A stretch of DNA of 64,000 bases from Sphingopyxis indica. Lineage in GTDB: Bacteria > Pseudomonadota > Alphaproteobacteria > Sphingomonadales > Sphingomonadaceae. The DNA lies in the NCBI RefSeq assembly GCF_900188185.1, contig NZ_FZPA01000010.1:121734-185733 (forward strand), read 5' to 3'. The notes beneath the pieces were generated by a model. The model had not been told where the DNA came from. It saw nothing but the letters and a program-made list of their open reading frames with translations, and did not search any database. Shown piece after piece: positions 47,415 to 56,791 of the stretch. Both the position numbers and the translations under genes were made by a program. Within the stretch, counting starts at the first letter, position 1. The number at the start of each line of letters is the position of its first letter.

Positions 47415-47445
47415 TGCGGGCCGAAGCCCATCGAACTCCCCCTCG

Positions 47446-47477
47446 GGTGGCTCCGCAAGGAGCCACCCATATTTTTC
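47446..47477 (+). terminator. Rho-independent terminator after the TonB-dependent receptor
   Basis: A perfect ten-base stem GGGTGGCTCC / GGAGCCACCC with a GCAA tetraloop followed by ATATTTTT. It separates the receptor from the GH43-GH92-GH125-GH92 block. Confidence 0.92.
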
Positions 47478-47523
47478 CGGGGCGCGCGAGGGCCTATAGG
47501 CAAGAAGACAGGGGAGGCGCGAC

Positions 47524-48573
47524 ATGACACGCCGCTGGCTGACATCGCTGACCATCGCCGCGGCCTTGCTCGCCGGCGGCGCGGCGCGGGCCGAAAATCC
47601 GATCGTGCCGGGCTGGTACGCCGATCCCGAAATCCGGCGGTTCGGGAATCGTTACTGGATCTATCCGACCTATTCGGATCATGCCGAAACGCCCGACGTT
47701 TCGCCGCATTTCAGCGAAGAGCAGCAAAGGCTGCGCGGGCAGAAGGCGCTGCGGCCTTCCTATTATATCCAGACCTTCTTCAACGCCTTTTCCTCGCCCG
47801 ACCTCGTCCACTGGACGAAGCACGAGCATGTGCTCGACGTCGCAAACGTCGCCTGGGCGGCCTATGCGGTGTGGGCGCCGTCGGCGATCGAGAAGGACGG
47901 CAAATATTATCTCTTCTTCGGCGCCAACGATATTCAGTCGAACGACCAGCCCGGCGGCATCGGCGTCGCGGTCGCCGACAATCCCGCGGGGCCGTTCAGG
48001 GACGCGCTTGGCAAGCCGCTGATCGGCCAGTTCCACAACGGCGCGCAGCCGATCGACCAGTTCGTCTTCCACGACGACGACGGGCAATATTATCTCTATT
48101 ATGGCGGCTGGGGTCACTGCAACGTCGTGCGCCTCGGCGACGATCTGACCTCCATCGAACCTTTCCCCGACGGCGAGACTTTCAAGGAAATCACGCCCCC
48201 CGGCTATGTCGAGGGCAGCTTCGTGGTGAAGCGCAAGGGCGTCTATTATCTGATGTGGTCGGAAGGCGGCTGGACCGGCCCCGACTATTCGGTCGCCTAT
48301 GCGATGGGGCCATCGCCGACCGGCCCGTTCAAGCCGATGGGCAAGATTCTCGAGCAGGATTTCCATATCGCGCGCGGCGCGGGGCATCATTCGGTGGTCA
48401 ATGTGCCTGGCACCGACGACTGGTATATCGCCTATCACCGCCGCCCGCTCGGCGACGACAGGGGCGAGCACCGCCAGCTCGCGATCGACCGCATGATCTT
48501 CAATCCGGACGGCACGATCGCGCCGGTAAAGATGACCAACGAGGGCGTGGAGCCGCGCCCGCTGGCGCAATGA
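47524..48573 (+). CDS. Exported GH43-family glycosidase
   Basis: A 349-residue five-blade beta-propeller. Signal peptide to about ARA-24. Catalytic residues by family pattern: base Asp34 in WYADPEI, pKa-modulating Asp178 in QPIDQFVF and acid Glu230 in YVEGSFVV. Characterised GH43 members are beta-xylosidases, alpha-arabinofuranosidases or beta-galactofuranosidases. Here it may remove beta-xylose from plant N-glycans or galactofuranose from fungal galactomannan. It is the first gene of a four-gene coupled set. Confidence 0.88.
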   Translation: MTRRWLTSLTIAAALLAGGAARAENPIVPGWYADPEIRRFGNRYWIYPTYSDHAETPDVSPHFSEEQQRLRGQKALRPSYYIQTFFNAFSSPDLVHWTKHEHVLDVANVAWAAYAVWAPSAIEKDGKYYLFFGANDIQSNDQPGGIGVAVADNPAGPFRDALGKPLIGQFHNGAQPIDQFVFHDDDGQYYLYYGGWGHCNVVRLGDDLTSIEPFPDGETFKEITPPGYVEGSFVVKRKGVYYLMWSEGGWTGPDYSVAYAMGPSPTGPFKPMGKILEQDFHIARGAGHHSVVNVPGTDDWYIAYHRRPLGDDRGEHRQLAIDRMIFNPDGTIAPVKMTNEGVEPRPLAQ

Positions 48574-48595
48574 CGGGAAAAAGGGGAGAAATGAC

Positions 48596-50938
48596 GTGAA
48601 GACGATCAGGCGCATCGCGCTCGGCGCCGCGGCAGGCGCGCTTCTGTTCGGCAGCATCGGCACGCCTGCGGCGCTGGCTCAGGACGCGGCGGCGCAGGGC
48701 GCGCTCGTCGATCTCGTCAACCCGCTGATGGGCACCGATTCGAGCTTCCGCCTGTCCTACGGCAACACCTATCCCGCGGTGACGGTGCCGTTCGGGATGA
48801 ACAGCTGGACCCCGGTGACTGCCGACGATCCCGGCAGCGGCTGGGGCTACACCTATGACGGCGAAAAGATCAACGGGATCAAGCAGACGCACCAGCCGAG
48901 CCCGTGGATGAACGATTATGCCGCCTTCGCGCTGATGGCGGAAACCGGCCCGGTCAAGGTGAAACAGGCCGATCGCGGCAGCTGGTTCAGCCACAAGGCC
49001 GAAGAGGCGCGGCCCTATTCGTACAAGGTCTATCTCGCCGACTATGATGTGACGGCGGAAGTCGCGCCGACGATGCGCGCGGCGCAGTTCCGCTTCACCT
49101 TCCCCGAAAGCGACGATGCGCACATCCTGCTCGACGGGCTCACGGGCGGGTCGATGGTCAAGGTCGATACGGCGAACCGCCGCATCACCGGCTATGTCCG
49201 CAACAACCACGGCGGCGTTCCCGACAATTTCCACAATTATTTCGTCGCCGAGTTCGATCGCGACTTCACCCTCGCGCGCACCTGGGCCGGCGACGAGGCG
49301 CCGACGAACGCGGCCTCGCGCGAGGGCGACCATGTCGGCGCGGTCGTCAGCTTCAGGACAAAGAAGGGCGAACAGGTCCACGTCCGCGTCGCCTCGTCCT
49401 TCATCAGCCCCGAACAGGCGCTGCGCAACCTGCGCACCGAAATCGGCGACGACGATTTCGACACGACGAAGGCGAAGGCCAAGGCGGCTTGGGAAAAGGA
49501 GCTGTCGCGCATCCGCATCGACGACGGCGACAAGGACGATGCGCGCACCTTCTATTCGGCGCTCTACCGGATGCTGCAATTCCCGCGCGCCTTTTATGAA
49601 GAGGATGCGACGGGGAAGATCGTCCACTACAGCCCCTACGACGGCAAGGTCCATGCCGGCTATATGTTCACCGACAACGGCTTCTGGGACACGTGGCGCG
49701 CAGTCTTTCCCTTCTTCGCGCTGATGTATCCCGACCTCGACAGCCGGATCATGCAGGGGCTGGTCAACACCTACAAGGAAGGCGGCTGGCTCCCCGAATG
49801 GGCGAGCCCCGGCTATCGCAACGTGATGATCGGGTCGAACTCGGCCAATCTGATCGCCGACGCCTATATCAATGGCGTGCGCGGTTTCGACGCCGAAACC
49901 CTGTACGAAGCGATGGTCAAGAACGCGACGACGAGCGAAGGGCGCCCGACTGACAAGAAGGGGAATGTCGTGAGCGCCGTCGGCCGCGAGGGCGCCGAAT
50001 ATTACAACCGGCTCGGCTATGTTCCCTATGACGTCGGGATCAACGAAAACGCCGCGCGCGCACTCGAATATGCGACCGCCGATTTCTCGATCGCGCGGCT
50101 TGCGCAGGCGCTCGGCAAGGAGGCCGATGCCAAGAAATATGCCGCGCGCGCGCTCAACTATCGCAAGCTCTATGACAGCGAGAGCGGCTGGATTCGCGGT
50201 CGCAATCAGGACGGCTCATGGGCGACGCCCTTCAACCCCTATAAATGGGGCGATGCGTTCACCGAGGGCAATGCGCTCCACTATAGCTGGGCGGTGATGC
50301 AGGACGTCCACGGGCTGATCGAGCTGATGGGCGGGCGCGACAGGTTCGTCGAGCGGCTCGACTCGATCTTCACCACCCCGCCGATCTTCGACGAAAGCTA
50401 TTACGGCCAGGTGATCCACGAGATCCGCGAGATGCAGATCGTCGACATGGGGCAATATGCCCATGGCAACCAGCCGATCCAGCACATGCCCTATCTCTAT
50501 GACTGGGCGGGGGCGCCGTGGAAGGCGCAGCAGCATGTCCGCGACATCATGGCAAAGCTCTATTCGTCGGCGCCCGACGGCTATCCGGGGGACGAGGATA
50601 ATGGCCAGACCTCGGCCTGGTATGTTTTCTCGGCATTGGGCTTCTATCCGGTGGCGCCCGCGACCGGTGAATATGCGATCGGCAGCCCGCTGTTCCGTGC
50701 GGTCACCCTGACGATGCCAAACGGCAAGCCGCTGACGATCGAGGCGCAGAACAACAGCGCCGCGAACGTCTATGTCCAGTCGGTGACGCTCAACGGCAAG
50801 CCCGTAACCAAGGCCTATCTGACGCACAAGGCGCTGTCACAGGGCGGCACGCTGACCTTCGTCATGGGGCCGCAGCCGAACAAGGCGTGGGCGAGCGACC
50901 CCGCCGCCGCGCCCTTTTCGCTGAGCGCGCCCAACTGA
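48596..50938 (+). CDS. GH92 glycosidase, second Gln variant (GNQP)
   Basis: A 780-residue exported enzyme (signal peptide [10 protein letters not shown] to about ALAQ-29). N-domain [33 protein letters not shown]; barrel motifs [28 protein letters not shown] and [22 protein letters not shown]. The acid position is Gln626, although the preceding His is kept. It is a different subtype from the first GH92, with low similarity outside the motifs. GTG start 48596 after AAGGGGAGAA. Its stop overlaps the GH125 start in TGATG. Confidence 0.9.
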   Translation: MKTIRRIALGAAAGALLFGSIGTPAALAQDAAAQGALVDLVNPLMGTDSSFRLSYGNTYPAVTVPFGMNSWTPVTADDPGSGWGYTYDGEKINGIKQTHQPSPWMNDYAAFALMAETGPVKVKQADRGSWFSHKAEEARPYSYKVYLADYDVTAEVAPTMRAAQFRFTFPESDDAHILLDGLTGGSMVKVDTANRRITGYVRNNHGGVPDNFHNYFVAEFDRDFTLARTWAGDEAPTNAASREGDHVGAVVSFRTKKGEQVHVRVASSFISPEQALRNLRTEIGDDDFDTTKAKAKAAWEKELSRIRIDDGDKDDARTFYSALYRMLQFPRAFYEEDATGKIVHYSPYDGKVHAGYMFTDNGFWDTWRAVFPFFALMYPDLDSRIMQGLVNTYKEGGWLPEWASPGYRNVMIGSNSANLIADAYINGVRGFDAETLYEAMVKNATTSEGRPTDKKGNVVSAVGREGAEYYNRLGYVPYDVGINENAARALEYATADFSIARLAQALGKEADAKKYAARALNYRKLYDSESGWIRGRNQDGSWATPFNPYKWGDAFTEGNALHYSWAVMQDVHGLIELMGGRDRFVERLDSIFTTPPIFDESYYGQVIHEIREMQIVDMGQYAHGNQPIQHMPYLYDWAGAPWKAQQHVRDIMAKLYSSAPDGYPGDEDNGQTSAWYVFSALGFYPVAPATGEYAIGSPLFRAVTLTMPNGKPLTIEAQNNSAANVYVQSVTLNGKPVTKAYLTHKALSQGGTLTFVMGPQPNKAWASDPAAAPFSLSAPN

Positions 50939-52386
50939 TGCCGGAGACGATGATGACCCCCAACCGCCGCGAAATCATGGCCGGGGCCGGAGCACTTGCG
51001 CTGTCGGCCGCCATCCCCACCGCCGCGCGCGCCGCCTCCTTCGCAAGCAAGCGCCCGGCGCCGGCTGCGCGCAATTTCACCAGTCCCGCGATCGAAGCCG
51101 AAATCGCGCGCGTGAAGGCGAAGATCGCCGACGCCGAACTCGCGTGGATGTTCGAGAATTGCTACCCGAACACGCTCGACACGACCGTCCAGACGGACAC
51201 GCTCGATGGCCGTCCCGACACGTTCGTCATCACCGGCGATATCGAGGCGATGTGGCTGCGCGACAGCTCGGCGCAGGTGCAGCCCTATATCCACCTCGTC
51301 ACGAAAGACGCTAAGCTCAAGCGGCTGTTCCAGGGGCTGATCCAGCGCCAGGCGCGCTGCATCCTGATCGACCCCTATGCCAATGCCTTCGACAAGGACC
51401 CGGGCGCGCCGTCGAAGCTCGAATGGTCCGAGACCGACCAGACCGACATGAAGCCCGGCGTCGCCGAGCGGAAGTGGGAGATCGACTCGCTCTGCTATCC
51501 GATGCGCCTCAGCCACGAATATTGGACGCGCACGAAGGACAAGGCACCCTTCGACGACACATGGTCGCGCGCGATGAAACTCGCGGTCCAGACCTTCCGC
51601 GTGCAGCAGCGCAAGGACGGCCCCGGCCCCTATCATTTCCAGCGCCCCGCGCTCCAGCCGTCGGACAGTCTGATGCTCGGCGGCTATGGCCGGCCGACGA
51701 AGAAGATCGGGCTGATCCACTCGATGTTCCGCCCGTCCGACGACGCCTGCCTCTATCCCTTCCTGATCCCGTCGAACCTGTTCGCGGTGTCGGTGCTGCG
51801 CAAGGTCGCTGAGGTCCACCGCGAAGCGCGCGGCGACGCGGCAGCGGCAACCGACGCCGAAGCGCTCGCCGCCGAGGTCGAGGCGGCGCTGAAGGCGCAT
51901 GCGCTGATCGACGACGGCAAGGGCGGTCAGGTATGGGCCTATGAGATCGACGGCTTTGGCAACCATGTCTTCATGGACGATGCCAATGTGCCGAGCCTGT
52001 CGGGCCTCGCGCTGATCGGCGTCGTCGACCGGAACGACCCGCTGTTCCGCCGCACCGCCGATCTCGCGTGGAGCGAGCGCAATCCCTATTTCTTCAAGGG
52101 GACGGCGGCCGAGGGGATCGGCGGGCCGCACATCGGGCTCGACATGATCTGGCCGATGTCGATCATCACCCGCGCGATGAACGCCGATGATGATGCGACG
52201 ATCCTTGAGTGTCTGCGCTGGCTGAAGGGCACGCATGGCGGCACCGGCTTCATGCACGAGAGCTTCCACAAGGACGATCCCGGGAAATTCACGCGCAGCT
52301 GGTTCGCCTGGGCGAATGCGCTGTTCGGGCAGCTGATCGTCGAGGTCGCGGACAAGCACCCCGCGCTGCTGGCACGGCCGCTGTGA
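50938..52386 (+). CDS. GH125 exo-alpha-1,6-mannosidase
   Basis: A 482-residue enzyme of the GH125 family (metal-independent inverting exo-alpha-1,6-mannosidases). A twin-arginine-like signal ([24 protein letters not shown]) precedes the (alpha/alpha)6 barrel. Family stretches are [58 protein letters not shown] and [22 protein letters not shown]. It removes alpha-1,6-mannose left after GH92 trimming of yeast mannan backbone or N-glycans. The start ATG sits in TGATG with the upstream stop; ATG 50950 and 50953 are alternatives. Confidence 0.92.
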   Translation: MPETMMTPNRREIMAGAGALALSAAIPTAARAASFASKRPAPAARNFTSPAIEAEIARVKAKIADAELAWMFENCYPNTLDTTVQTDTLDGRPDTFVITGDIEAMWLRDSSAQVQPYIHLVTKDAKLKRLFQGLIQRQARCILIDPYANAFDKDPGAPSKLEWSETDQTDMKPGVAERKWEIDSLCYPMRLSHEYWTRTKDKAPFDDTWSRAMKLAVQTFRVQQRKDGPGPYHFQRPALQPSDSLMLGGYGRPTKKIGLIHSMFRPSDDACLYPFLIPSNLFAVSVLRKVAEVHREARGDAAAATDAEALAAEVEAALKAHALIDDGKGGQVWAYEIDGFGNHVFMDDANVPSLSGLALIGVVDRNDPLFRRTADLAWSERNPYFFKGTAAEGIGGPHIGLDMIWPMSIITRAMNADDDATILECLRWLKGTHGGTGFMHESFHKDDPGKFTRSWFAWANALFGQLIVEVADKHPALLARPL

Positions 52387-54734
52387 TGGAAGCGCGTTCG
52401 ATGACCACGACCAGCCGCCGCCAGCTTCTCGCCACCACCGGCCTGCTCACGCTCGGCTCCGCACTCCCTGTCGGCTGCTCGCGCCTCGCGGGCGACGCGA
52501 CGCTCGGCGCGGGCAAACCCAATCTCTTCATCGGCACGGGCGGGCACGGGCACACCTTCCCCGGCGCCTCGCTCCCCTTCGGCATGGCGCAATTGAGCCC
52601 CGATACGAACACCCACGGCTGGGACGCCTGCTCGGGCTATCATCAGAAGGATGGCTCGATCATGGGGTTCAGCCATACCCATCTGTCGGGGACGGGGATC
52701 GGCGACATGCTCGACATCCTCGTGGTGCCGACGCGGCAGGAGCTGAAGCTTCAACCCGGTTCGACCGACAATCCCGACGAGGGCTATCGCCAGCGCTATT
52801 CGGACGAACATGCCGAGCCCGGCTATTACCGCGTCAAGCTCGAATCGGGCGTGCTCGCCGAGCTCACCGTGACCGAGCGCTGCGGGCTGCACCGCTATCG
52901 TTTCGGGCAGGGGCCGGGGCATATCCTGATCGACTTCGCGCACGCGATCGAGGATGATTGGGACAAAGGCATCGTCGTCGAAAACGCCTCGCTCGATTTG
53001 GGCGAGGACGGCACACTCACCGGCAGCCGCCAGGTCAACCGCTGGGCGAAGGGCCGCCATATCCATTTCGCGATGCAGATGTCGCGCCGCCCCGACCGGG
53101 TGCAATTTTTCGGCGACGACGGCAAGCCCGCGCCCGACGGCGCGACGTCGATCAAGGGCAACAAGCTCAAGGTTGCTTTCTTCTTCGACGATGCCGGTGG
53201 CCCGCCGATTCTGATCAAGACGGGGCTTTCGGCGGTCGATGTGAAGGGCGCGCGCGATGCGCTGGCGCAGGAAGTTCCGGCGTGGGATTTCGACGGCGCG
53301 GTCAAGGCGGCGCGCGGCAGCTGGGCGAAGGCGCTCGATGGATTCCGCGTCGCGGGCGGCACCGAGGACCAGCGCATAATCCTCGCGAGCGCGCTCTATC
53401 ATGCGCAGCTCGCGCCGACGCTCTTCACCGACCGCGACGGCCGCTATGTCGGGCTCGACCGCGCGGTGCATCATGCGCCAAAGGGCGAGGAGGCGTTCAG
53501 CACCTATTCGCTGTGGGATACCTATCGCGCGCTGCACCCGCTGCTGACCCTGATCGACCCCGATCGCGCCGCGCTCTTGACCCGCGACATCTGCCGCCAG
53601 ACCGCGCAGAGCCCCGCCGGCCCGCTCGTCTGGCCGCTGCAGGGCGTCGAGACCGCATGCATGATCGGCTGGCACGGCGTCTCGGTGCTCGCCGAGGCGC
53701 ACGCCAAGGGCATTGCCGCCGACTATGCCGCCGCCTGGCCGGCCATCCGCCGCCGCGCTTTCGACCGCGATTACAAGGATATCGACAGCACATTGGGCCG
53801 GGGCTTCTATTACGACCTCGGCTATATCCCGTGCGACGAGGTGTGGGAATCGGTCAGCCGGACGCAGGAATATGCCTATGACGACTGGGCGATGGCGCAT
53901 CTCGCCGACGCGGTCGGCGCGAAGGAGGATGCGGCGGCGCTGCGCGAGCGTTCGCGCAACTATCGCAACGTCATCGACGCCAGGACCGGCTTCGCGCGCC
54001 CGCGCTTCAAGGACGGCAGCTGGTGGAAGGATTATGATCCGATCCAGATCGGGCATGATACGGGCAAGTGGCGCGACTATACCGAAGCGAACGGCTGGCA
54101 GGCGACCTTCCTCAACCAGCATGACGTCTATGGGCTGATCGACCATTTCGGCGGCGATGCGGCGTTTGAGAAACAGCTCGACGCGCTGTTCAACGGCCCC
54201 TCGACCTTGCCCGACAACGCGCCGCCCGACATTTCGGGTCTCGTCGGCCAATATGCGCATGGCAACGAGCCGAACCACCATGTCGCCTATCTCTATGCCT
54301 ATTGCGGCGCGCCCGCGAAGACACAGGCGATGGTGCGGCGGCTGCTGACCGAAATGTACCGGAACGACCCCGACGGGGTGATCGGTAACGACGATTGCGG
54401 CCAGATGAGCGCGTGGTTCATCCTCTCGGCGCTCGGCTTTTACCCGGTCGACCCGGTGAGCGGCGTCTATGTCTTCGGCTCGCCGCTGTTCGACGTCGCC
54501 GAAGTCCGCGTGGGCGCGGGCAGGATGCTGACCGTCCGCGCCGAAAATAATGCGCCCGACCGGCCCTATGTCCAGTCGGTGCGCTGGAACGGCAAGCCGT
54601 GGAGCCGGAACTGGATCGCGCACGCCGACCTGATCGACGGCGGCGAACTCGTCTTTGAAATGGGCGCGAAGCCGTCGGACTTCGGCACCGCGAAGCGCGA
54701 CCGGCCACCGTCGTTCGGCGCGACGCCGAGCTGA
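52386..54734 (+). CDS. GH92 alpha-mannosidase, canonical (GNEP)
   Basis: A 782-residue enzyme. A twin-arginine motif (TSRRQLLATTG) is followed by a hydrophobic stretch and LPVGC, an imperfect lipobox, so it is exported and perhaps lipid-anchored. It has the classical GH92 features LFIGTGGHGHTFPGASLPFGMAQLSPDT, GFSHTHLSGTG, SLWDTYRALHPLLTLI, GQYAHGNEPNHHVAYLY with the acid Glu628, and [22 protein letters not shown]. It should be a calcium-dependent exo-alpha-1,2- or 1,3-mannosidase. The start overlaps the GH125 stop (TGATG); ATG 52401 is an alternative. Confidence 0.92.
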   Translation: MEARSMTTTSRRQLLATTGLLTLGSALPVGCSRLAGDATLGAGKPNLFIGTGGHGHTFPGASLPFGMAQLSPDTNTHGWDACSGYHQKDGSIMGFSHTHLSGTGIGDMLDILVVPTRQELKLQPGSTDNPDEGYRQRYSDEHAEPGYYRVKLESGVLAELTVTERCGLHRYRFGQGPGHILIDFAHAIEDDWDKGIVVENASLDLGEDGTLTGSRQVNRWAKGRHIHFAMQMSRRPDRVQFFGDDGKPAPDGATSIKGNKLKVAFFFDDAGGPPILIKTGLSAVDVKGARDALAQEVPAWDFDGAVKAARGSWAKALDGFRVAGGTEDQRIILASALYHAQLAPTLFTDRDGRYVGLDRAVHHAPKGEEAFSTYSLWDTYRALHPLLTLIDPDRAALLTRDICRQTAQSPAGPLVWPLQGVETACMIGWHGVSVLAEAHAKGIAADYAAAWPAIRRRAFDRDYKDIDSTLGRGFYYDLGYIPCDEVWESVSRTQEYAYDDWAMAHLADAVGAKEDAAALRERSRNYRNVIDARTGFARPRFKDGSWWKDYDPIQIGHDTGKWRDYTEANGWQATFLNQHDVYGLIDHFGGDAAFEKQLDALFNGPSTLPDNAPPDISGLVGQYAHGNEPNHHVAYLYAYCGAPAKTQAMVRRLLTEMYRNDPDGVIGNDDCGQMSAWFILSALGFYPVDPVSGVYVFGSPLFDVAEVRVGAGRMLTVRAENNAPDRPYVQSVRWNGKPWSRNWIAHADLIDGGELVFEMGAKPSDFGTAKRDRPPSFGATPS

Positions 54735-54908
54735 GCCGCAGCCGATACAGACCCGGACATACGAACCGAAAAAAATGATAAGAATGGACTATTTAGTGAC
54801 CCATGCCTCCCCGCTACCGCCGCGCACAATATCCTGTTCGCTTTCGGCCTTGCACCGTTCGGCGGCACCCTCCACAACAGGCGGTCGCCGGGTGAGGGGG
54901 GCGCGCTG

Positions 54909-55826
54909 ATGGAAGATGTGACATCCGGGCGCGACGGCGCGCAGCTGTTCGCCGGCGTCGAACTCGGCGGCACCAAATGTATCTGCACCCTCGCGGCCGG
55001 CCCCGACGATATTCGCGGCCAGCGGACGATCGCGACCACCGTGCCCTGGGAAACGCTCCCCGCGATCAAGGCGGTGCTCGACGGCTGGGCGGCGGGCCCG
55101 GGCTTCTGCGGGCTTGGCGTTGCCGCCTTCGGCCCGCTGCAGCTCGATCCGGGCGCGGGTGACTATGGCCGCGTCGGCGCGACGAACAAGGCCGATTGGG
55201 AGGGCGCCGATCTGCTCGGCCCGCTGCGCGCCGCCTATGACGTTCCGATCGGCTTCGACACCGACGTCAACGGCGCGGCGCTCGCCGAGATTCGCTGGGG
55301 CAGCGGGCACGGGCTCGGCGATTTCGCCTATGTCACCGTCGGCACCGGGGTCGGCGTCGGCCTGATCGTTCACGGCCGCCCGACGCGCGGCTTCAGCCAC
55401 AGCGAGATCGGCCACATCCGCGTCCCGCGCCTGCCCGGCGACGATGCGCCAAGCGTCTGCCGCTTTCACGACGATTGCGTCGAGGGCCTCGCTTCGGGCA
55501 CCGCGGTCAAGGCGCGGGTCGGCGCGCGCCACCTGTCCGACGTCGCCGCCGACGATCCGGTCTGGGACCCGGTGGTGAACAGCCTGTCGGTGATGATCCA
55601 TGCGCTCGCGGTGACCACCGGGCCGATACGCGTCGCGATGGGCGGCGGCGTGATCGCGGGCCAGCCGCATCTGCTGCCGCGGATCAACGCCGGCGTGGAG
55701 GCAAGCCTCGCGGGCTATATGCGGCTGCCGGGCGACGGTCCCTATGTCGTCGCGCCTGCGCTCGGCACGCTCGCCGGGCCGCTCGGCGCGGTGGCGCTGG
55801 CGATGGATGCGGCGCAGCTTCGTTAA
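54909..55826 (+). CDS. ROK-family manno(fructo)kinase
   Basis: A 305-residue sugar kinase. The phosphate loop is AGVELGGTKCICTLA, and VGTGVGVGLIVHGRPTRGFSHSEIGHIRV is followed by a zinc site (VCRFHDDCVEGLASG). The sequence fits the fructokinase/Mak branch of ROK kinases, enzymes that phosphorylate mannose or fructose. With ManA it completes mannose to fructose-6-phosphate. It ends the plus-strand glycan block, 174 bases after the last GH92 gene. That gap has an AT-rich stretch but no clear promoter. Confidence 0.88.
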   Translation: MEDVTSGRDGAQLFAGVELGGTKCICTLAAGPDDIRGQRTIATTVPWETLPAIKAVLDGWAAGPGFCGLGVAAFGPLQLDPGAGDYGRVGATNKADWEGADLLGPLRAAYDVPIGFDTDVNGAALAEIRWGSGHGLGDFAYVTVGTGVGVGLIVHGRPTRGFSHSEIGHIRVPRLPGDDAPSVCRFHDDCVEGLASGTAVKARVGARHLSDVAADDPVWDPVVNSLSVMIHALAVTTGPIRVAMGGGVIAGQPHLLPRINAGVEASLAGYMRLPGDGPYVVAPALGTLAGPLGAVALAMDAAQLR

Positions 55827-55974
55827 CCTTTGGCTTGGGGGGTGCGGCGGAATGTGCCGCTCCTGCGACGGGCGGACGGGCGATCCTAATCCTTTCTTTA
55901 CGACGATTGTTTAGACCGGAACCCGGGAATTCGAGGGGGCACTTCGCGGCGCGGGGCCGCGCGAACGGAGGTTC

Positions 55975-56265
55975 GTGGTGCTCGAACAACAGAAGATCCG
56001 GCCCGCATCAATCGTCGGGCCGACCGGCAGCATTATGACGCTCAGGGATTTGCCGAAGCGCAACACGCGGCGGTGGGTCAGCCGCCGCAAGGCCGAAGTG
56101 GTCGCCGCAGTCGAAGGCGGGCTGATCACGATCGACGAGGCGTGCGAACGCTATAATCTCAGCATCGAGGAATTCGCCTCGTGGCAACGCGCATACGACC
56201 AGCTCGGTATGCCCGCGCTGCGCGCGACGCGCGTGCAATATTATCGCGAGAAGCTGAGTCATTGA
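55975..56265 (+). CDS. sciP: CtrA inhibitor SciP (DUF1153)
   Basis: A 96-residue helix-turn-helix protein: RPASIVGPTGSIMTLRDLP, then RRWVSRRKAEVVAAVEGGLITIDEACERYNLSIEEFASWQRAYD and RATRVQYYRE. This matches Caulobacter SciP, which binds CtrA at promoters and blocks transcription in swarmer cells. Two adjacent GTG codons (55975, 55978) are candidate starts; the second is better spaced from GGAGG. The ribosome binding site lies in a five-base hairpin (CGAAC-GGAG-GTTCG, 55962-55975). Confidence 0.93.
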   Translation: MVLEQQKIRPASIVGPTGSIMTLRDLPKRNTRRWVSRRKAEVVAAVEGGLITIDEACERYNLSIEEFASWQRAYDQLGMPALRATRVQYYREKLSH

Positions 56266-56272
56266 TCGGACA

Positions 56273-56301
56273 ACGGGGCGCGGCCTTGGCCGCCGCCCCG
56301 T
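56273..56301. terminator. Hairpin between convergent sciP and DUF1622 genes
   Basis: CGGGGCGCGGCC pairs with GGCCGCCGCCCCG with a one-base bulge and a two-base loop region. It lies between the two stop codons and could serve both genes. No U-tract. Confidence 0.6.
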
Positions 56302-56327
56302 GCCGATAGTTGCCTTTGGTTAGAGGC

Positions 56328-56699
56328 TCATGGCCGTTTTTCGGCCCGGCCCTCCCTCGCTTCCTCGCGGCCGCGCTCGCGCAGCTCGTTCATGTCCTTG
56401 TTCAGGAAATAGTTGAGGAAGGTGCGGATCACCGCGATCGCGCCGAGCTTGCCGATGTCGTCCCACGTCGGCGCGAAGGTCGTTTCGACGATGTCGGAGG
56501 CGAGCTGAAAGGTCAGGCCCGCGACCAGCCAGCGCCCGAAGGCGAGCCAGACGGGGCGCAGATCATCCTCGCTCGCATTGGTCAGCAACCCGCGCGCGAG
56601 TCCGACCGCGCCCTGGATCGACCCCACCGCGATCGCCGCGATAGCCAGGATATTCACCCCGATCGCGACATATTCGGCGAGGATGTCGATTTCTTCCAT
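56328..56699 (-). CDS. DUF1622 membrane protein
   Basis: A 123-residue protein with three membrane segments (AIGVNILAIAAIAVGSIQGA; FGRWLVAGLTFQLASDIVETTF; IGKLGAIAVIRTFLNYFLNKDM). The FGRWLVAGLTFQLASDIVETT and IRTFLNYFL stretches define DUF1622. The C-terminus is a charged helix rich in Glu/Arg. Function unknown. Confidence 0.88.
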   Translation of the reverse strand: MEEIDILAEYVAIGVNILAIAAIAVGSIQGAVGLARGLLTNASEDDLRPVWLAFGRWLVAGLTFQLASDIVETTFAPTWDDIGKLGAIAVIRTFLNYFLNKDMNELRERGREEAREGRAEKRP

Positions 56700-56791
56700 G
56701 CAGGACTACTCCATGTGCTTGTCGAATAGCGGGCGCGGCAAATTTGCGGCCGGCCGTCGCCGGCCGGCCGCACCCCTTTTGCCTTTTTGGC

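Noticed and set aside
44046..47555. A 1169-codon open frame antisense to the TonB-dependent receptor gene
   Set aside because: Its composition (Arg, Glu, Ala, Gly rich with no domain) is the expected mirror of a GC-rich coding gene whose third positions are G or C. The plus-strand receptor is unambiguous.
55823..55830. TTAACC near the end of the ROK kinase gene as a CtrA box for sciP
   Set aside because: Only a half site is present; the second TTAA at the required spacing is missing and the distance to sciP is large.
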